Below, in pieces: positions 24,836-33,783 of a stretch of DNA of 64,000 nt. Under the pieces are notes generated by a model. The model was given only the letters and a program-made list of their open reading frames with translations, did not search any database and was not told where the DNA came from. A program made the translations under genes and the position numbers. Numbering within the stretch: position 1 is the stretch's first letter; every line of letters starts with the position of its first letter. The stretch comes from Mesorhizobium sp. M8A.F.Ca.ET.218.01.1.1 (GTDB lineage Bacteria > Pseudomonadota > Alphaproteobacteria > Rhizobiales > Rhizobiaceae): the NCBI RefSeq assembly GCF_004791165.1, contig NZ_SRUZ01000006.1, positions 310,001 through 374,000 of the forward strand, read 5' to 3'.

Positions 24836-26368
24836 ATGGCGCAAGCCGCAATCGAACTGACAGGCATAAACAAGAGTTTTGGCGCGGTGCGCGCCAACCG
24901 CGACATCAATCTGGAGATCGCGCGCGGCACTATTCACGGCATCGTCGGCGAGAACGGCGCCGGCAAGTCGACGCTGATGTCGATCCTCTACGGTTTCTAC
25001 CAGGCCGACAGCGGCGAGATCCGTGTCGGCGGCAAGCCGGCGTCGATCAAGACCCCCAACGACGCGATCGCGCTCGGCATCGGCATGGTGCACCAGCATT
25101 TCATGCTGGTCGACAATTTCTCGGTGCTGGAGAACATCATCCTCGGCGCCGAAACCGATGCGCTTCTGAAGAGCAGCATCGCCAAGGCGCGCTCCGAGCT
25201 TGACCGGCTGGAACGCGAATACGGGCTGGAAGTCGATCCCGATGCGATCATCGAGGAACTGCCGGTCGGCCTGCAGCAGCGCGTCGAAATCCTGAAGGCG
25301 CTTTATCGCGGCGCCGAAATCCTGATCCTCGACGAGCCGACGGGCGTCTTGACCCCGGCCGAGGCCGACCACCTGTTCCGCATCCTCAGACAGTTGAAGG
25401 AACAGGGAAAGACGGTGGTATTGATCACCCACAAGCTGCGCGAGATCATGGCCATCACCGACACCGTGTCGGTCATGCGTCAGGGCACGATGGTGGCGAC
25501 CCGGGAGACCAGGAAAACCACCGTCGAGGAGCTGGCCGAGCTGATGGTCGGGCGGCGCGTCTTGCTCCGGGTCGAAAAGGGCGACGCCGAGGCCGGTGCC
25601 GTCAAGCTCGCGGTCAAGAACCTGACGGTCAGGGATTCCCGCGGCGTCACCATGGTCGACGACGTCTCCTTCGACTTGCGCGCCGGCGAGATTGTCGGCA
25701 TCGCCGGCGTCGCCGGCAACGGCCAATCCGAATTGCTCGAGGCGATTTCCGGCATCAGGCACGCCGTTTCCGGTTCCGTGATGCTCGAGGGCAAGCCGAT
25801 CGATCTCACCGGCAAGGCCGATCCCGGCGAATTGCGTGACCGCGGCCTCGCCCACGTGCCGGAAGACCGCCATCATGTCGGGCTGGTGCTGGCTTTCGAG
25901 GAAAACGAGAATTCCATCCTCGGCTACCACGACGATCCCCGTTACCTCAGGGGACCGTTCCTCAACATCGACGCCATCATGGCCGATGCCAAGGACAAGA
26001 TCGAGAAATACGACATTCGTCCCGGCAATCCGCGCCTGAAGACGGCCAATTTTTCCGGCGGCAACCAGCAGAAGATCGTGCTCGCGCGCGAAATCGAACA
26101 GGACCCCGGCGTGCTGATCGTCGGCCAGCCGACGCGCGGCGTCGATGTCGGCGCCATCGAATTCATCCACAAGCGCCTGATCGCCATGCGCGACCAGGGC
26201 AAGGCGGTGCTGGTGGTCTCGGTCGAACTCGACGAGATCCGTTCGCTCTCCGATCGCATCCTGGTGATGTTTGCCGGCCGCATCGTCGGCGAGCGCGGCC
26301 CCGAGGCGACCGAAGGCGAGCTTGGCCTGCTGATGGCCGGTGTCGAGCATCAGGAGGCCGCGCAATGA
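24836..26368 (+). CDS. Nucleoside ABC transporter ATP-binding protein (double ATPase)
   Basis: 510 residues with two ABC cassettes, as in the RbsA/NupA-type ATPases of BMP transporters. The first has Walker A GENGAGKST (about residue 40), the loop VHQHFMLVDNFSV and Walker B ILILDEPTGVLTP. The second has a degenerate Walker A (GVAGNGQSEL) and the signature FSGGNQQKIVLAREI with VGQPTRGVDVGA, so as in relatives only the first site likely hydrolyses ATP efficiently. It powers uptake of purine (and possibly pyrimidine) nucleosides with the permeases downstream. Its stop overlaps the next start in ATGA. It opens a run of six genes ending at 31099. Confidence 0.93.
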   Translation: MAQAAIELTGINKSFGAVRANRDINLEIARGTIHGIVGENGAGKSTLMSILYGFYQADSGEIRVGGKPASIKTPNDAIALGIGMVHQHFMLVDNFSVLENIILGAETDALLKSSIAKARSELDRLEREYGLEVDPDAIIEELPVGLQQRVEILKALYRGAEILILDEPTGVLTPAEADHLFRILRQLKEQGKTVVLITHKLREIMAITDTVSVMRQGTMVATRETRKTTVEELAELMVGRRVLLRVEKGDAEAGAVKLAVKNLTVRDSRGVTMVDDVSFDLRAGEIVGIAGVAGNGQSELLEAISGIRHAVSGSVMLEGKPIDLTGKADPGELRDRGLAHVPEDRHHVGLVLAFEENENSILGYHDDPRYLRGPFLNIDAIMADAKDKIEKYDIRPGNPRLKTANFSGGNQQKIVLAREIEQDPGVLIVGQPTRGVDVGAIEFIHKRLIAMRDQGKAVLVVSVELDEIRSLSDRILVMFAGRIVGERGPEATEGELGLLMAGVEHQEAAQ

Positions 26369-27504
26369 GCACGCCTTACGCCAAATTGCCGGCCTGGGCC
26401 GACTACGGGCTGATCCCGCTGATCAACCTGTCGGTCGCCTTCATCGTCGCCGGCTTCGTCGTCATGCTGGTCGGCGAAAACCCGTTCCGCGCCGCCGTCA
26501 TCCTGGTCGAAGGCGCCTTCGGCAAGGGAACGGGCATCGCCTTCACCCTCTTCTATGCCACGACCTTCATATTCACCGGGCTTTCGGTGGCGGTGGCGGC
26601 ACATTGCGGCCTGTTCAACATCGGCACCGAGGGCCAAGCCTACATCGCCGGCCTCGGCATCGCCATCGTCTGTCTTTCCTTCGACAGTACACTGCCCTGG
26701 TGGCTGACTTTTCCGCTGGCCATCGTGGCCTCGGCGCTCGTGGGCGCGTTGTGGGCGTTGATCCCCGCCTACCTGCAGGCCAAGCGCGGCTCGCACATCG
26801 TCATCACCACGATCATGTTCAACTTCATCGCCGCCTCGATCATGGTCTACCTGCTGGTCGGTCCGCTGAAACCGGCAGGGTCGCAGGCGCCGCAGACGCG
26901 CAACTTCCTCGCCGGCGCCGAACTGCCGAAGCTCAACTGGATCATCGAACTGTTCGGCGCCAAGATCCGCTCGGCCCCGCTCAACATCTGCTTCCTGCTG
27001 GCGCTGGCGATGGCCTTCCTGGTCTGGCTGCTGATCTGGCGCACGAGGCTCGGCTACGAGATGCGCACCTATGGCCACAGCCCGAAGGCGGCCCGCTATG
27101 CCGGCATTTCGGAAACGCGCATCATCATCACCGCCATGATGATCTCCGGCGCGCTGGCCGGCATGATGGCGCTCAACCCGGTGATGGGCGACCAGCACAA
27201 TGTCGCGATCGACTTCGTCTCGGGCGCCGGCTTCGTCGGCATCGCGGTGGCGCTGATGGGCCGCCTGCATCCGGTCGGCATCGTGCTGGCGGCGATCCTG
27301 TTCGGCATGCTCTACCAGGGCGGCGCCGAACTCGCCTTCGAGATGCCGGCGATCAGCCGCGACATGATCGTCATCATTCAAGGCCTGGTCATCCTTTTCG
27401 CCGGCGCGCTGGAGCACATGTTCAGGCCCTATATCCAGGCTCTGTTCGCCTCGTTCAGCCCGAAATCGGTGGGCATGCAGGCTGTCAACGGGAAGGGCGC
27501 CTGA
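26365..27504 (+). CDS. Nucleoside ABC transporter permease 1
   Basis: 379 residues with about nine membrane helices, of the RbsC/YufP-like branched permease family. Diagnostic pieces are CGLFNIGTEGQAYIAGLGIA, AKRGSHIVITTIMFNFIAAS, GYEMRTYGHSPKAARYAGIS and a C-terminal FAGALEHMFRPY. It is longer than permease 2 because of an extra N-terminal segment, as usual for this member. One base separates its stop from the next start, so translation is coupled. Confidence 0.92.
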   Translation: MSTPYAKLPAWADYGLIPLINLSVAFIVAGFVVMLVGENPFRAAVILVEGAFGKGTGIAFTLFYATTFIFTGLSVAVAAHCGLFNIGTEGQAYIAGLGIAIVCLSFDSTLPWWLTFPLAIVASALVGALWALIPAYLQAKRGSHIVITTIMFNFIAASIMVYLLVGPLKPAGSQAPQTRNFLAGAELPKLNWIIELFGAKIRSAPLNICFLLALAMAFLVWLLIWRTRLGYEMRTYGHSPKAARYAGISETRIIITAMMISGALAGMMALNPVMGDQHNVAIDFVSGAGFVGIAVALMGRLHPVGIVLAAILFGMLYQGGAELAFEMPAISRDMIVIIQGLVILFAGALEHMFRPYIQALFASFSPKSVGMQAVNGKGA

Positions 27505-27505
27505 G

Positions 27506-28477
27506 ATGGACATCTTCAACGCAATCATCCAGGTGCTGGACTCGACCATCCGCCTGTCGGTGCCGCTGCTGCTTGCCTGCCTCGCCGGCCTCTATTCGGA
27601 GCGGGCCGGCATTTTCGACATCGGCCTCGAAGGCAAGATGTTGGTCGGCGCCTTCGCGGGGGCTGCCGCGGCTTCCGTGTTCCACTCGGCGCTTATCGGT
27701 CTCGGCATGGCGGTCCTGATCTCTGTCGCTTTCGCGCTGGTGCACGGCTTTGCCTCGATCACCCATCGCGGCAACCAGATCGTTTCGGGCGTGGCGATCA
27801 ACTTCGTCGCCGCCGGATCGACCATCATCCTCGGCCAGGCCTGGTTCCAGCAGGGTGGCCGCACGCCGGCGCTGCAACCCGGCGAGCGGTTCGAGGCGAT
27901 CATCTGGCCTGGCGCCGACGCGGCCAGGGACGTGCCGATCATCGGTCCGATCTATGCCGAACTGATCTCCGGCCATTCGATCCTCGTCTATTTCGCCTTT
28001 GCGATGGTGCCGTTCACCTGGTGGGTGCTGTTTCGCACGCGCTTCGGCCTCAGGCTGCGCGCGGTCGGCGAAAATCCGGCCGCGGTCGACACGGCTGGCA
28101 TCTCGGTCGCCTGGCTGCGCTATCGGGCGCTGATCTGCACCGGCATCCTGACCGGGTTCGCCGGCGCCTATCTTTCGATGGTGCAGAATGGCGGCTTCGT
28201 GAAGGACATGACGGCGGGCAAGGGCTACATCGCGCTGGCCGCGCTGATCTTCGCCAAATGGAAGCCGGTCAACGCCATGTTCGCCTGCCTGCTGTTCGGC
28301 TTCCTCGATGCGGCGTCGATCCGCCTGCAGGGGACACCGCTGCCCATTGTCGGCAAGGTGTCGGTGCAGTTCATGCAGGCGCTGCCTTATGTGCTGACCG
28401 TCATCTTGCTCGCCGGCTTCATCGGCAAGGCCATCCCGCCGCGCGCCGGCGGCGTGCCTTACGTCAAGGAACGCTAG
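27506..28477 (+). CDS. Nucleoside ABC transporter permease 2
   Basis: 323 residues, the second permease (YufQ/NupC-like): LYSERAGIFDIGLEGKMLVG at residues 30-50, THRGNQIVSGVAINFVAAGS, GLRLRAVGENPAAVDTAGIS and QFMQALPYVLTVILLAGFIG. It forms a heterodimer with the upstream permease. A cytidine deaminase gene follows after 53 bases, linking import with catabolism. Confidence 0.92.
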   Translation: MDIFNAIIQVLDSTIRLSVPLLLACLAGLYSERAGIFDIGLEGKMLVGAFAGAAAASVFHSALIGLGMAVLISVAFALVHGFASITHRGNQIVSGVAINFVAAGSTIILGQAWFQQGGRTPALQPGERFEAIIWPGADAARDVPIIGPIYAELISGHSILVYFAFAMVPFTWWVLFRTRFGLRLRAVGENPAAVDTAGISVAWLRYRALICTGILTGFAGAYLSMVQNGGFVKDMTAGKGYIALAALIFAKWKPVNAMFACLLFGFLDAASIRLQGTPLPIVGKVSVQFMQALPYVLTVILLAGFIGKAIPPRAGGVPYVKER

Positions 28478-28530
28478 GACAAGACTCCCCACGCCGGGTT
28501 TTGGACACGATCATCGGAGAGAACACCTGA

Positions 28531-28923
28531 ATGTCGCATGATCTGTTCGAAGCGGCCAAGGCCGCCATGGCCAAGGCCTATGCGCCCTATTCGAAATTCC
28601 CGGTGGGTGCCGCCTTGCGCACCGAGGACGGGCGCGTCTTCACCGGCGCCAACATCGAGGTCGCCTCTTATCCCGAGGGCTGGTGCGCCGAGACCACCGC
28701 GCTTGGCCACTACATCATGGGCGGCGGCGGCAAGATCGTGGAAATCGCCGTCCTTGCCGAACGCATGGCCAAATGCTCGCCGTGTGGCGGCTGCCGTCAG
28801 CGGCTGGCCGAATTCTGCCGCCCGGAAACGAAACTCTACCTCTGTGACAACACCGGCGTGGCCGAGACCGTGACCATGGGCGACATGCTGCCCTATGGCT
28901 TTCGCGGCGATATCCTCAAATGA
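28531..28923 (+). CDS. cdd: Cytidine deaminase
   Basis: 130 residues, the tetrameric zinc enzyme converting cytidine and deoxycytidine to uridine forms. Zinc and catalytic motifs are present: AKAYAPYSKFPVGAAL, then GWCAETTALGHYI (Cys ligand and catalytic Glu) and KCSPCGGCRQRLAEF (two Cys ligands). GGAGAG lies 9 nt before the ATG. It sits inside the transporter-salvage operon. Confidence 0.95.
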   Translation: MSHDLFEAAKAAMAKAYAPYSKFPVGAALRTEDGRVFTGANIEVASYPEGWCAETTALGHYIMGGGGKIVEIAVLAERMAKCSPCGGCRQRLAEFCRPETKLYLCDNTGVAETVTMGDMLPYGFRGDILK

Positions 28924-28970
28924 CGCGTTGGCTCACATGCAAAGCTGGCTCAAATGAAGCGTAGGCCGAG

Positions 28971-29780
28971 ATGACGGAAAAAGCGCTGGACCATCTTATC
29001 GAAAGGCTGGACGGCCTGGCGCCGTCGACCGCGCTGGTGCTGGGTTCGGGGCTGGGCGACCTTGTCGACCGGATCGAGGATCCCATCCGCGTCTCCTATG
29101 CCGCCCTGCCCGGCTTTCCCAGAAGCGGTGTCAGCGGCCATGCCGGCGAAGTGGTCGCCGGGCTGTTTGCCGGCGTTCCGGTGCTGATGCTGTCCGGCCG
29201 CGCCCACTACTATGAGCATGGCAACGCCGCGGCGATGCGTCCGGTGCTGGAAGTGCTTGCCGGCATCGGCATCACAAAACTGATCCTCACCAACGCAGCC
29301 GGCTCGGTCGATCCGGACATGCCGCCGGGCTCGGTGATGCTGCTCACCGATCACATCAACTTCTCCGGCACCAATCCGCTGATCGGCGAGCCGAGCGACC
29401 GCCGCTTCGTCGGCCTGACCGAAGCCTACGATGCCGGCATCCGTGACGCGATCGAACGCGCGGCCAAGGCGACGGGCACAGCGCTGCACAAGGGCGTCTA
29501 TATGTGGTTCTCAGGCCCCTGCTTCGAGACGCCGGCCGAAATCCGCATGGCGCGCATCATGGGCGCCAACGCCGTCGGCATGTCGACCGTGCCGGAAGTC
29601 ATTCTCGCCCGGTTCCTCGGTCTGCGCGTCGCCGCCTGCTCGGTCATCACCAATTTGGCCGCCGGCATGACCGGAGCCGAGCTTTCGCACCAGGAAACCA
29701 AGGACATGGCGCCGGTTGGCGGATCGCGGCTGGCAACGGTGCTGCAGCGCGTGTTCCGTGACGGGCTGCTGGAGAGCTGA
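28971..29780 (+). CDS. punA: Purine-nucleoside phosphorylase
   Basis: 269 residues, trimeric PNP/MTAP family: ALVLGSGLGDLVDRIEDPI (phosphate-binding Gly-Ser-Gly), LSGRAHYYEHGNAAAMRPVL, LILTNAAGSVDPDMPPGSVM and GPCFETPAEIRMARIMGANA with the substrate-binding Glu, then VGMSTVPEVILARFLGL. It splits inosine and guanosine forms to base and (deoxy)ribose-1-phosphate. Its stop and the deoA start overlap as TGATG. Confidence 0.93.
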   Translation: MTEKALDHLIERLDGLAPSTALVLGSGLGDLVDRIEDPIRVSYAALPGFPRSGVSGHAGEVVAGLFAGVPVLMLSGRAHYYEHGNAAAMRPVLEVLAGIGITKLILTNAAGSVDPDMPPGSVMLLTDHINFSGTNPLIGEPSDRRFVGLTEAYDAGIRDAIERAAKATGTALHKGVYMWFSGPCFETPAEIRMARIMGANAVGMSTVPEVILARFLGLRVAACSVITNLAAGMTGAELSHQETKDMAPVGGSRLATVLQRVFRDGLLES

Positions 29781-31099
29781 TGCTTCCACAGGAAATCATC
29801 CGTCACAAACGCGACGGCCACAGGCTGGCGCCTCACGAGATCGCCGCCTTCATCGACGGCGTGACGTCGGGCACCGTAACCGACGGCCAGGTCGCGGCCT
29901 TCGCCATGGCGGTGTTCTTCAACGGCATGAACCGCGACGAGGCCGTGGCGATGACGCTTGCCATGCGCGATTCCGGCGACGTGCTCGACTGGTCGGATTT
30001 GCCAGGCCCCGTCACCGACAAGCATTCGACGGGCGGCGTCGGCGACAATGTCTCGCTGATGCTGGCGCCGATCGTCGCCGCCTGCGGCGCCTATGTGCCG
30101 ATGATCTCGGGCCGAGGCCTCGGCCATACCGGCGGCACGTTGGACAAGATGGATGCCATTCCCGGCTACACCAGCCAGCCCGACATCGCGCTGTTCCGCA
30201 AGGCGGTGCTGGAAACGGGCTGCGCCATCATCGGCCAGACCGCTGATCTGGCACCCGCCGATCGCCGGCTCTACGCCATCCGCGACGTGACCGGAACCGT
30301 GGAGTCGGTGCCGCTGATCACGGCATCGATCCTGTCGAAGAAGCTCGCGGCGGGCCTGCAATCGCTGGTGCTCGACGTCAAGGTCGGCAACGGCGCCTTC
30401 ATGGAGAAATCCCGTGATGCGACCGCGCTCGCCAACAGCCTGGTCGAGGTCGCCGGCGGCGCTGGGCTGAAGGTCTCGGCGCTGATCACCGGCATGAACG
30501 AACCGCTGGCCTCGGCCGCCGGCAATGCGGTCGAGGTGCGCAATGCCGTCGATTTTCTGACCGGCCGCTTGCGTGACCGGCGGCTGGAGGATGTGACGCT
30601 GGCGCTTGCCGCTGAAATGCTGCAGTCGGCGGGGCTGGTATCGTCCAACCAGGACGGCATGCGTCGCGCCACCGAGACGCTGGCCAGCGGCCGTGCCGCC
30701 GCCACCTTCGCGCGCATGGTGACCGTGCTTGGCGGTCCGGCCGATTTCATCGAGAAGCCGGAAAAATACCTGCCCGAGGCGGCAACGGAATTCGCCGTCA
30801 AGGCGACGACAGAGGGTTTCGTCACGAATATAGCCACCCGCGACATCGGCCTCGCCGTGGTCGGGCTGGGCGGCGGGCGCACCCGGCCCGACGACAAGAT
30901 AGATCCCGCCGTCGGCATCACCAGGCTGCTGCCCATAGGCGCGGAAGTAAAAGCCGGAGACGCGCTAGCGCTGATCCATGCCCGCTCACCGTCCGATGCC
31001 GAAGCGGCAGCCGCGGCGGTGCTTTCAGCCTATGCGATCGGTGCTTCGAAGCCGTCCGCCGACAAGTCGGTCATCCGGCGGATTCTGCCGCGCGGCTGA
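29780..31099 (+). CDS. deoA: Thymidine phosphorylase
   Basis: 439 residues, converting thymidine and deoxyuridine plus phosphate to base and deoxyribose-1-phosphate. The phosphate site VTDKHSTGGVGDN and the glycine loop ISGRGLGHTGGTLDKMDAIP are intact, as is SKKLAAGLQSLVLDVKVGNG. The C-terminal barrel-sandwich domain is complete (ITRLLPIGAEVKAGDALALI). It is the last gene of the plus-strand nucleoside operon; a convergent protease-like gene ends 8 bases downstream. Confidence 0.95.
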   Translation: MLPQEIIRHKRDGHRLAPHEIAAFIDGVTSGTVTDGQVAAFAMAVFFNGMNRDEAVAMTLAMRDSGDVLDWSDLPGPVTDKHSTGGVGDNVSLMLAPIVAACGAYVPMISGRGLGHTGGTLDKMDAIPGYTSQPDIALFRKAVLETGCAIIGQTADLAPADRRLYAIRDVTGTVESVPLITASILSKKLAAGLQSLVLDVKVGNGAFMEKSRDATALANSLVEVAGGAGLKVSALITGMNEPLASAAGNAVEVRNAVDFLTGRLRDRRLEDVTLALAAEMLQSAGLVSSNQDGMRRATETLASGRAAATFARMVTVLGGPADFIEKPEKYLPEAATEFAVKATTEGFVTNIATRDIGLAVVGLGGGRTRPDDKIDPAVGITRLLPIGAEVKAGDALALIHARSPSDAEAAAAAVLSAYAIGASKPSADKSVIRRILPRG

Positions 31100-31106
31100 C
31101 TGCACC

Positions 31107-31670
31107 CTACTGAACCAACAGCAGCGTGCCGTTCTCGGCCTGGTATTTGCCGAGCCGATTGAGAAAACTCATACCGATCAGGTTGGTGCCCAGTGCCTTG
31201 TCGTCGAGCACGATCGCCTGCACTCCGTCGACGCTGATGCTGCCGATCTGCAGGCGGTCGATCATCACCACGGCTGCCTTGATGGTGCCGTTGGCGGTGT
31301 TGACCTCGTGGCTGAAATCGGAGGGATTGAGCGACAGCCCGATCCGGCGTGCCGTCGACATATTGACCGCCACCAGCGTCGCACCGGTGTCGATCATGCC
31401 GTCGACCTGACGGCCGTTGAGCCTGAAGGTGGACGAAAAGTGTCCGCGCCCGTCCGCCGCAACCACGACCTTGCGGCCGGTTGGCAGCGGCGCCACCGGC
31501 TTGTCGGGAACGGACGCCAGGCTGACCTCGGGTTGCGTCTCCGCCCCGGGCTTGGCCGTCACAGCCGATTTCAGCAGGTTTTCGAATATTCGCGGATTCG
31601 ACTGGTAGACAACCGGGATCGATGCCGACGCACCGGCAAAGACGCTGAGAATAAGAAGCTTGCGCAGCAT
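31107..31670 (-). CDS. Retropepsin-like aspartic protease, clan AA (TIGR02281-type)
   Basis: About 187 residues from the ATG at 31670; longer in-frame starts exist upstream but would translate an intergenic palindrome. An N-terminal membrane anchor (LRKLLILSVFAGASASIPVV) leads to a linker and a single retropepsin domain with the catalytic VDGMIDTGATLVAVN (Asp about residue 91), HEVNTANGTIKAAVVMI and LIGMSFLNRLGKYQAENGTL. One DTG site per chain means it must dimerise to be active. It is an inner-membrane protein facing the periplasm. Substrates are unknown. It is convergent with deoA and unrelated to the salvage genes. Confidence 0.82.
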   Translation of the reverse strand: MLRKLLILSVFAGASASIPVVYQSNPRIFENLLKSAVTAKPGAETQPEVSLASVPDKPVAPLPTGRKVVVAADGRGHFSSTFRLNGRQVDGMIDTGATLVAVNMSTARRIGLSLNPSDFSHEVNTANGTIKAAVVMIDRLQIGSISVDGVQAIVLDDKALGTNLIGMSFLNRLGKYQAENGTLLLVQ

Positions 31671-31685
31671 GGATCGGCCTCGCCG

Positions 31686-31728
31686 CATGACCCCGAAAAT
31701 CGAGATCGATTTTCGGAAAGGCTCATGC
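31686..31728. repeat. Rhizobial-type intergenic palindrome
   Basis: A perfect 11-base inverted repeat (CCGAAAATCGA / TCGATTTTCGG, loop GA) is nested in an outer GCATGA / TCATGC pair. It sits 20-60 bases upstream of the protease-like gene. Similar GATTTTCGG palindromes are scattered in Rhizobiales intergenic DNA. Confidence 0.75.
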
Positions 31729-31895
31729 GCAAAAAACAAAGTGCTACAGCGTCCTTTTGTGCGTCCGAATGGAGACACGGCGCTGTAGTGAGAGCCGATT
31801 CATTAGCGCTGGATGGTGTTTGCCGCTTTAACGCGTGCCGAAACCGCGTCTTTGCGTAAACATTTGGTAAATCATACCAAGCACTTTGCTTGGTA

Positions 31896-32525
31896 TTACT
31901 TCGTCCCGTACATGCGATCGCCGGCGTCGCCGAGACCAGGCATGATGTAGCCCTTCTCGTTGAGCTGGCGATCGATGGACGCGGTGAAGACCGGGACATC
32001 CGGATGTGCCTTGGTAAAGCGCTCGATGCCTTCGGGCGCCGCCAGCAGGCACAGGAAGCGGATGTTGGTGGCGCCGCGCCCCTTCAGCTTATCGATGGCC
32101 GCGATCGCCGAATTGGCGGTCGCCAGCATCGGATCGACGACGATGACCAGCCGGTCGGCGAGATCGCTCGGCGCCTTGAAGAAATATTCCACCGCCTCCA
32201 GCGTTTCGTGGTCGCGGTAGAGGCCGATATGGGCGACGCGGGCCGCCGGCACCAGATCGAGCAGACCTTCGAGCAGGCCGTTGCCGGCGCGCAGCACGGA
32301 AGCGAACACCAGCTTCTTGCCTTCCAGCGTCGGCGCTTCCATCTCCTCGATCGGGGTCTCGATGGTGGTGGTGGTCAGTTCGAGGTTGCGGGTCACCTCA
32401 TAGCCGAGCAGCAGCGAAATCTCGCGCAGCAATCGCCGGAAGCCGGCGGTCGATGTCTCCTTCTTGCGCATGATGGTCAGCTTGTGCTGGACAAGCGGAT
32501 GGTCGACGACGGTGACGCCCTTCAT
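31896..32525 (-). CDS. upp: Uracil phosphoribosyltransferase
   Basis: 209 residues, making UMP from uracil and PRPP. Diagnostic parts are VDHPLVQHKLTIMRKKETST, FASVLRAGNGLLEGLLDLVP, the PRPP loop VIVVDPMLATANSAIAAI (usual form DPMLATGNS, here with Ala) and the uracil-binding GYIMPGLGDAGDRMYGTK at the end. It recycles the base released by thymidine/uridine phosphorylase activity. Probably co-transcribed with the adenosine deaminase gene 149 bases upstream on the same strand. Confidence 0.95.
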   Translation of the reverse strand: MKGVTVVDHPLVQHKLTIMRKKETSTAGFRRLLREISLLLGYEVTRNLELTTTTIETPIEEMEAPTLEGKKLVFASVLRAGNGLLEGLLDLVPAARVAHIGLYRDHETLEAVEYFFKAPSDLADRLVIVVDPMLATANSAIAAIDKLKGRGATNIRFLCLLAAPEGIERFTKAHPDVPVFTASIDRQLNEKGYIMPGLGDAGDRMYGTK

Positions 32526-32674
32526 GATGTTCTCCTGATGCGGTGTCGCCCGAAACCGCGCGCATGGACCCTTTCGGACCTGTCGCGCTTCAAGCTGCTT
32601 GGGCGAACCCTAGCGGTATTGGACCGGCCAAGGAACCGCTTGGCCCGCATCGACCACAGCTTTGTCGGAAGAAA

Positions 32675-33649
32675 TCAGCGAGCGGCGCTGTTCAGCCGGC
32701 CAAGAAGCGCTGCTTTGGTCTTGCGGTCGACGAAAGCCGCCTCGATAGCCGTCCTGGTGACCGCGGCGAGCGCTTTCTCATTCATCGCGAAATGCTCGGC
32801 GGCGATGTCGTATTCGCGCTTCAGCGAGGTCCAGAAATAGGGCGGGTCGTCGGAGTTGAGCGTCACCTTGCAGCCGGCCGCCTGCAGGGCCGGAAACGGA
32901 TGATCGGCGAAACTGTCGAACACCTTGAGCGCGATGTTGGAACCGGGGCAGCACTCCAGCACGACGCCCTCGTCGGCGATGCGCCGGACAAGGTCGGGGT
33001 TTTCGATGGCGCGCACGCCATGGCCGACGCGCGATGGGCGGATATGGTCGAGTGCCGCCTGGACGGTCTCCCAGCCCGTCAGTTCGCCGGCATGGATGGT
33101 GATGCCGAGCCCCGCCTCGCGGGCGATCTCGAACGCCCTGACATAGTCTTCCATGTCGCCCATGCGCTCGTCGCCGGCGACGCCGAAGCCGGTGACCAGC
33201 GGATGGCCGCAGCGCGCCGCGAAGCGTGCCGCCCGCTCTATCGATTCAACGCCGACATGGCGCACGCCGGTGACGATCATGCGGCCCTCTATGCCGGTCT
33301 TGGCCTTGGCGCGCAGCATGCCTTCGCCGAGCGCGTCGGTGTAGGCCTTGGGTGACAGCCCGGCTTTCGTCGCGTGGTCCGGCGAGGTGAACACCTCGGA
33401 GTAGATTGCCCCGTCGCGGGCCAGGCTGGTCAGATAATGGTCGGCCAGCCGCGCATAATCCTCCTCGGTCCGGAACAGGTCGGCGGAAAAGTCGTAGGCC
33501 GCCAGAAAGGAGGTGAAATCGTGCCAGACGAAGGAACCGTTCTGGATATAAGGCGAGGTATCCTTGCCGTATTTCTGCGCCTGCCGGATGACGAGCTCGG
33601 GCGCCGCTGCCCCTTCAATGTGGCAGTGCAGTTCCGCTTTCAAAGGCAT
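32675..33649 (-). CDS. add: Adenosine deaminase
   Basis: 324 residues, a TIM-barrel zinc enzyme converting adenosine and deoxyadenosine to inosine forms. Zinc ligands are at the N-terminus (KAELHCHIEGAA); the catalytic set follows in TIHAGELTGWETVQAAL (His and Glu), RVGHGVRAIENP (His) and TLNSDDPPYF (Asp pair). The product inosine would feed the phosphorylase at 28971. The gene is divergent from ubiE, with a 134-base shared promoter region. Confidence 0.92.
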   Translation of the reverse strand: MPLKAELHCHIEGAAAPELVIRQAQKYGKDTSPYIQNGSFVWHDFTSFLAAYDFSADLFRTEEDYARLADHYLTSLARDGAIYSEVFTSPDHATKAGLSPKAYTDALGEGMLRAKAKTGIEGRMIVTGVRHVGVESIERAARFAARCGHPLVTGFGVAGDERMGDMEDYVRAFEIAREAGLGITIHAGELTGWETVQAALDHIRPSRVGHGVRAIENPDLVRRIADEGVVLECCPGSNIALKVFDSFADHPFPALQAAGCKVTLNSDDPPYFWTSLKREYDIAAEHFAMNEKALAAVTRTAIEAAFVDRKTKAALLGRLNSAAR

Positions 33650-33783
33650 TCAAACATCCCGTCGGTCAGTCCAGGTCTTGAAAACCCACCACCTGGAAGC
33701 GCGGCTGAACACCGCGCCTTAAACAATAGCGCCCGCATCATCGATCGGCTATGGTCCCGCCGGTTTTATGACGGATCAAAAAA

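Noticed and set aside
31671..31778. Longer start for the retropepsin-like gene (ATG at 31688 or 31778)
   Set aside because: It would translate the intergenic palindrome; the ATG at 31670 puts the membrane anchor at the N-terminus as in the family.
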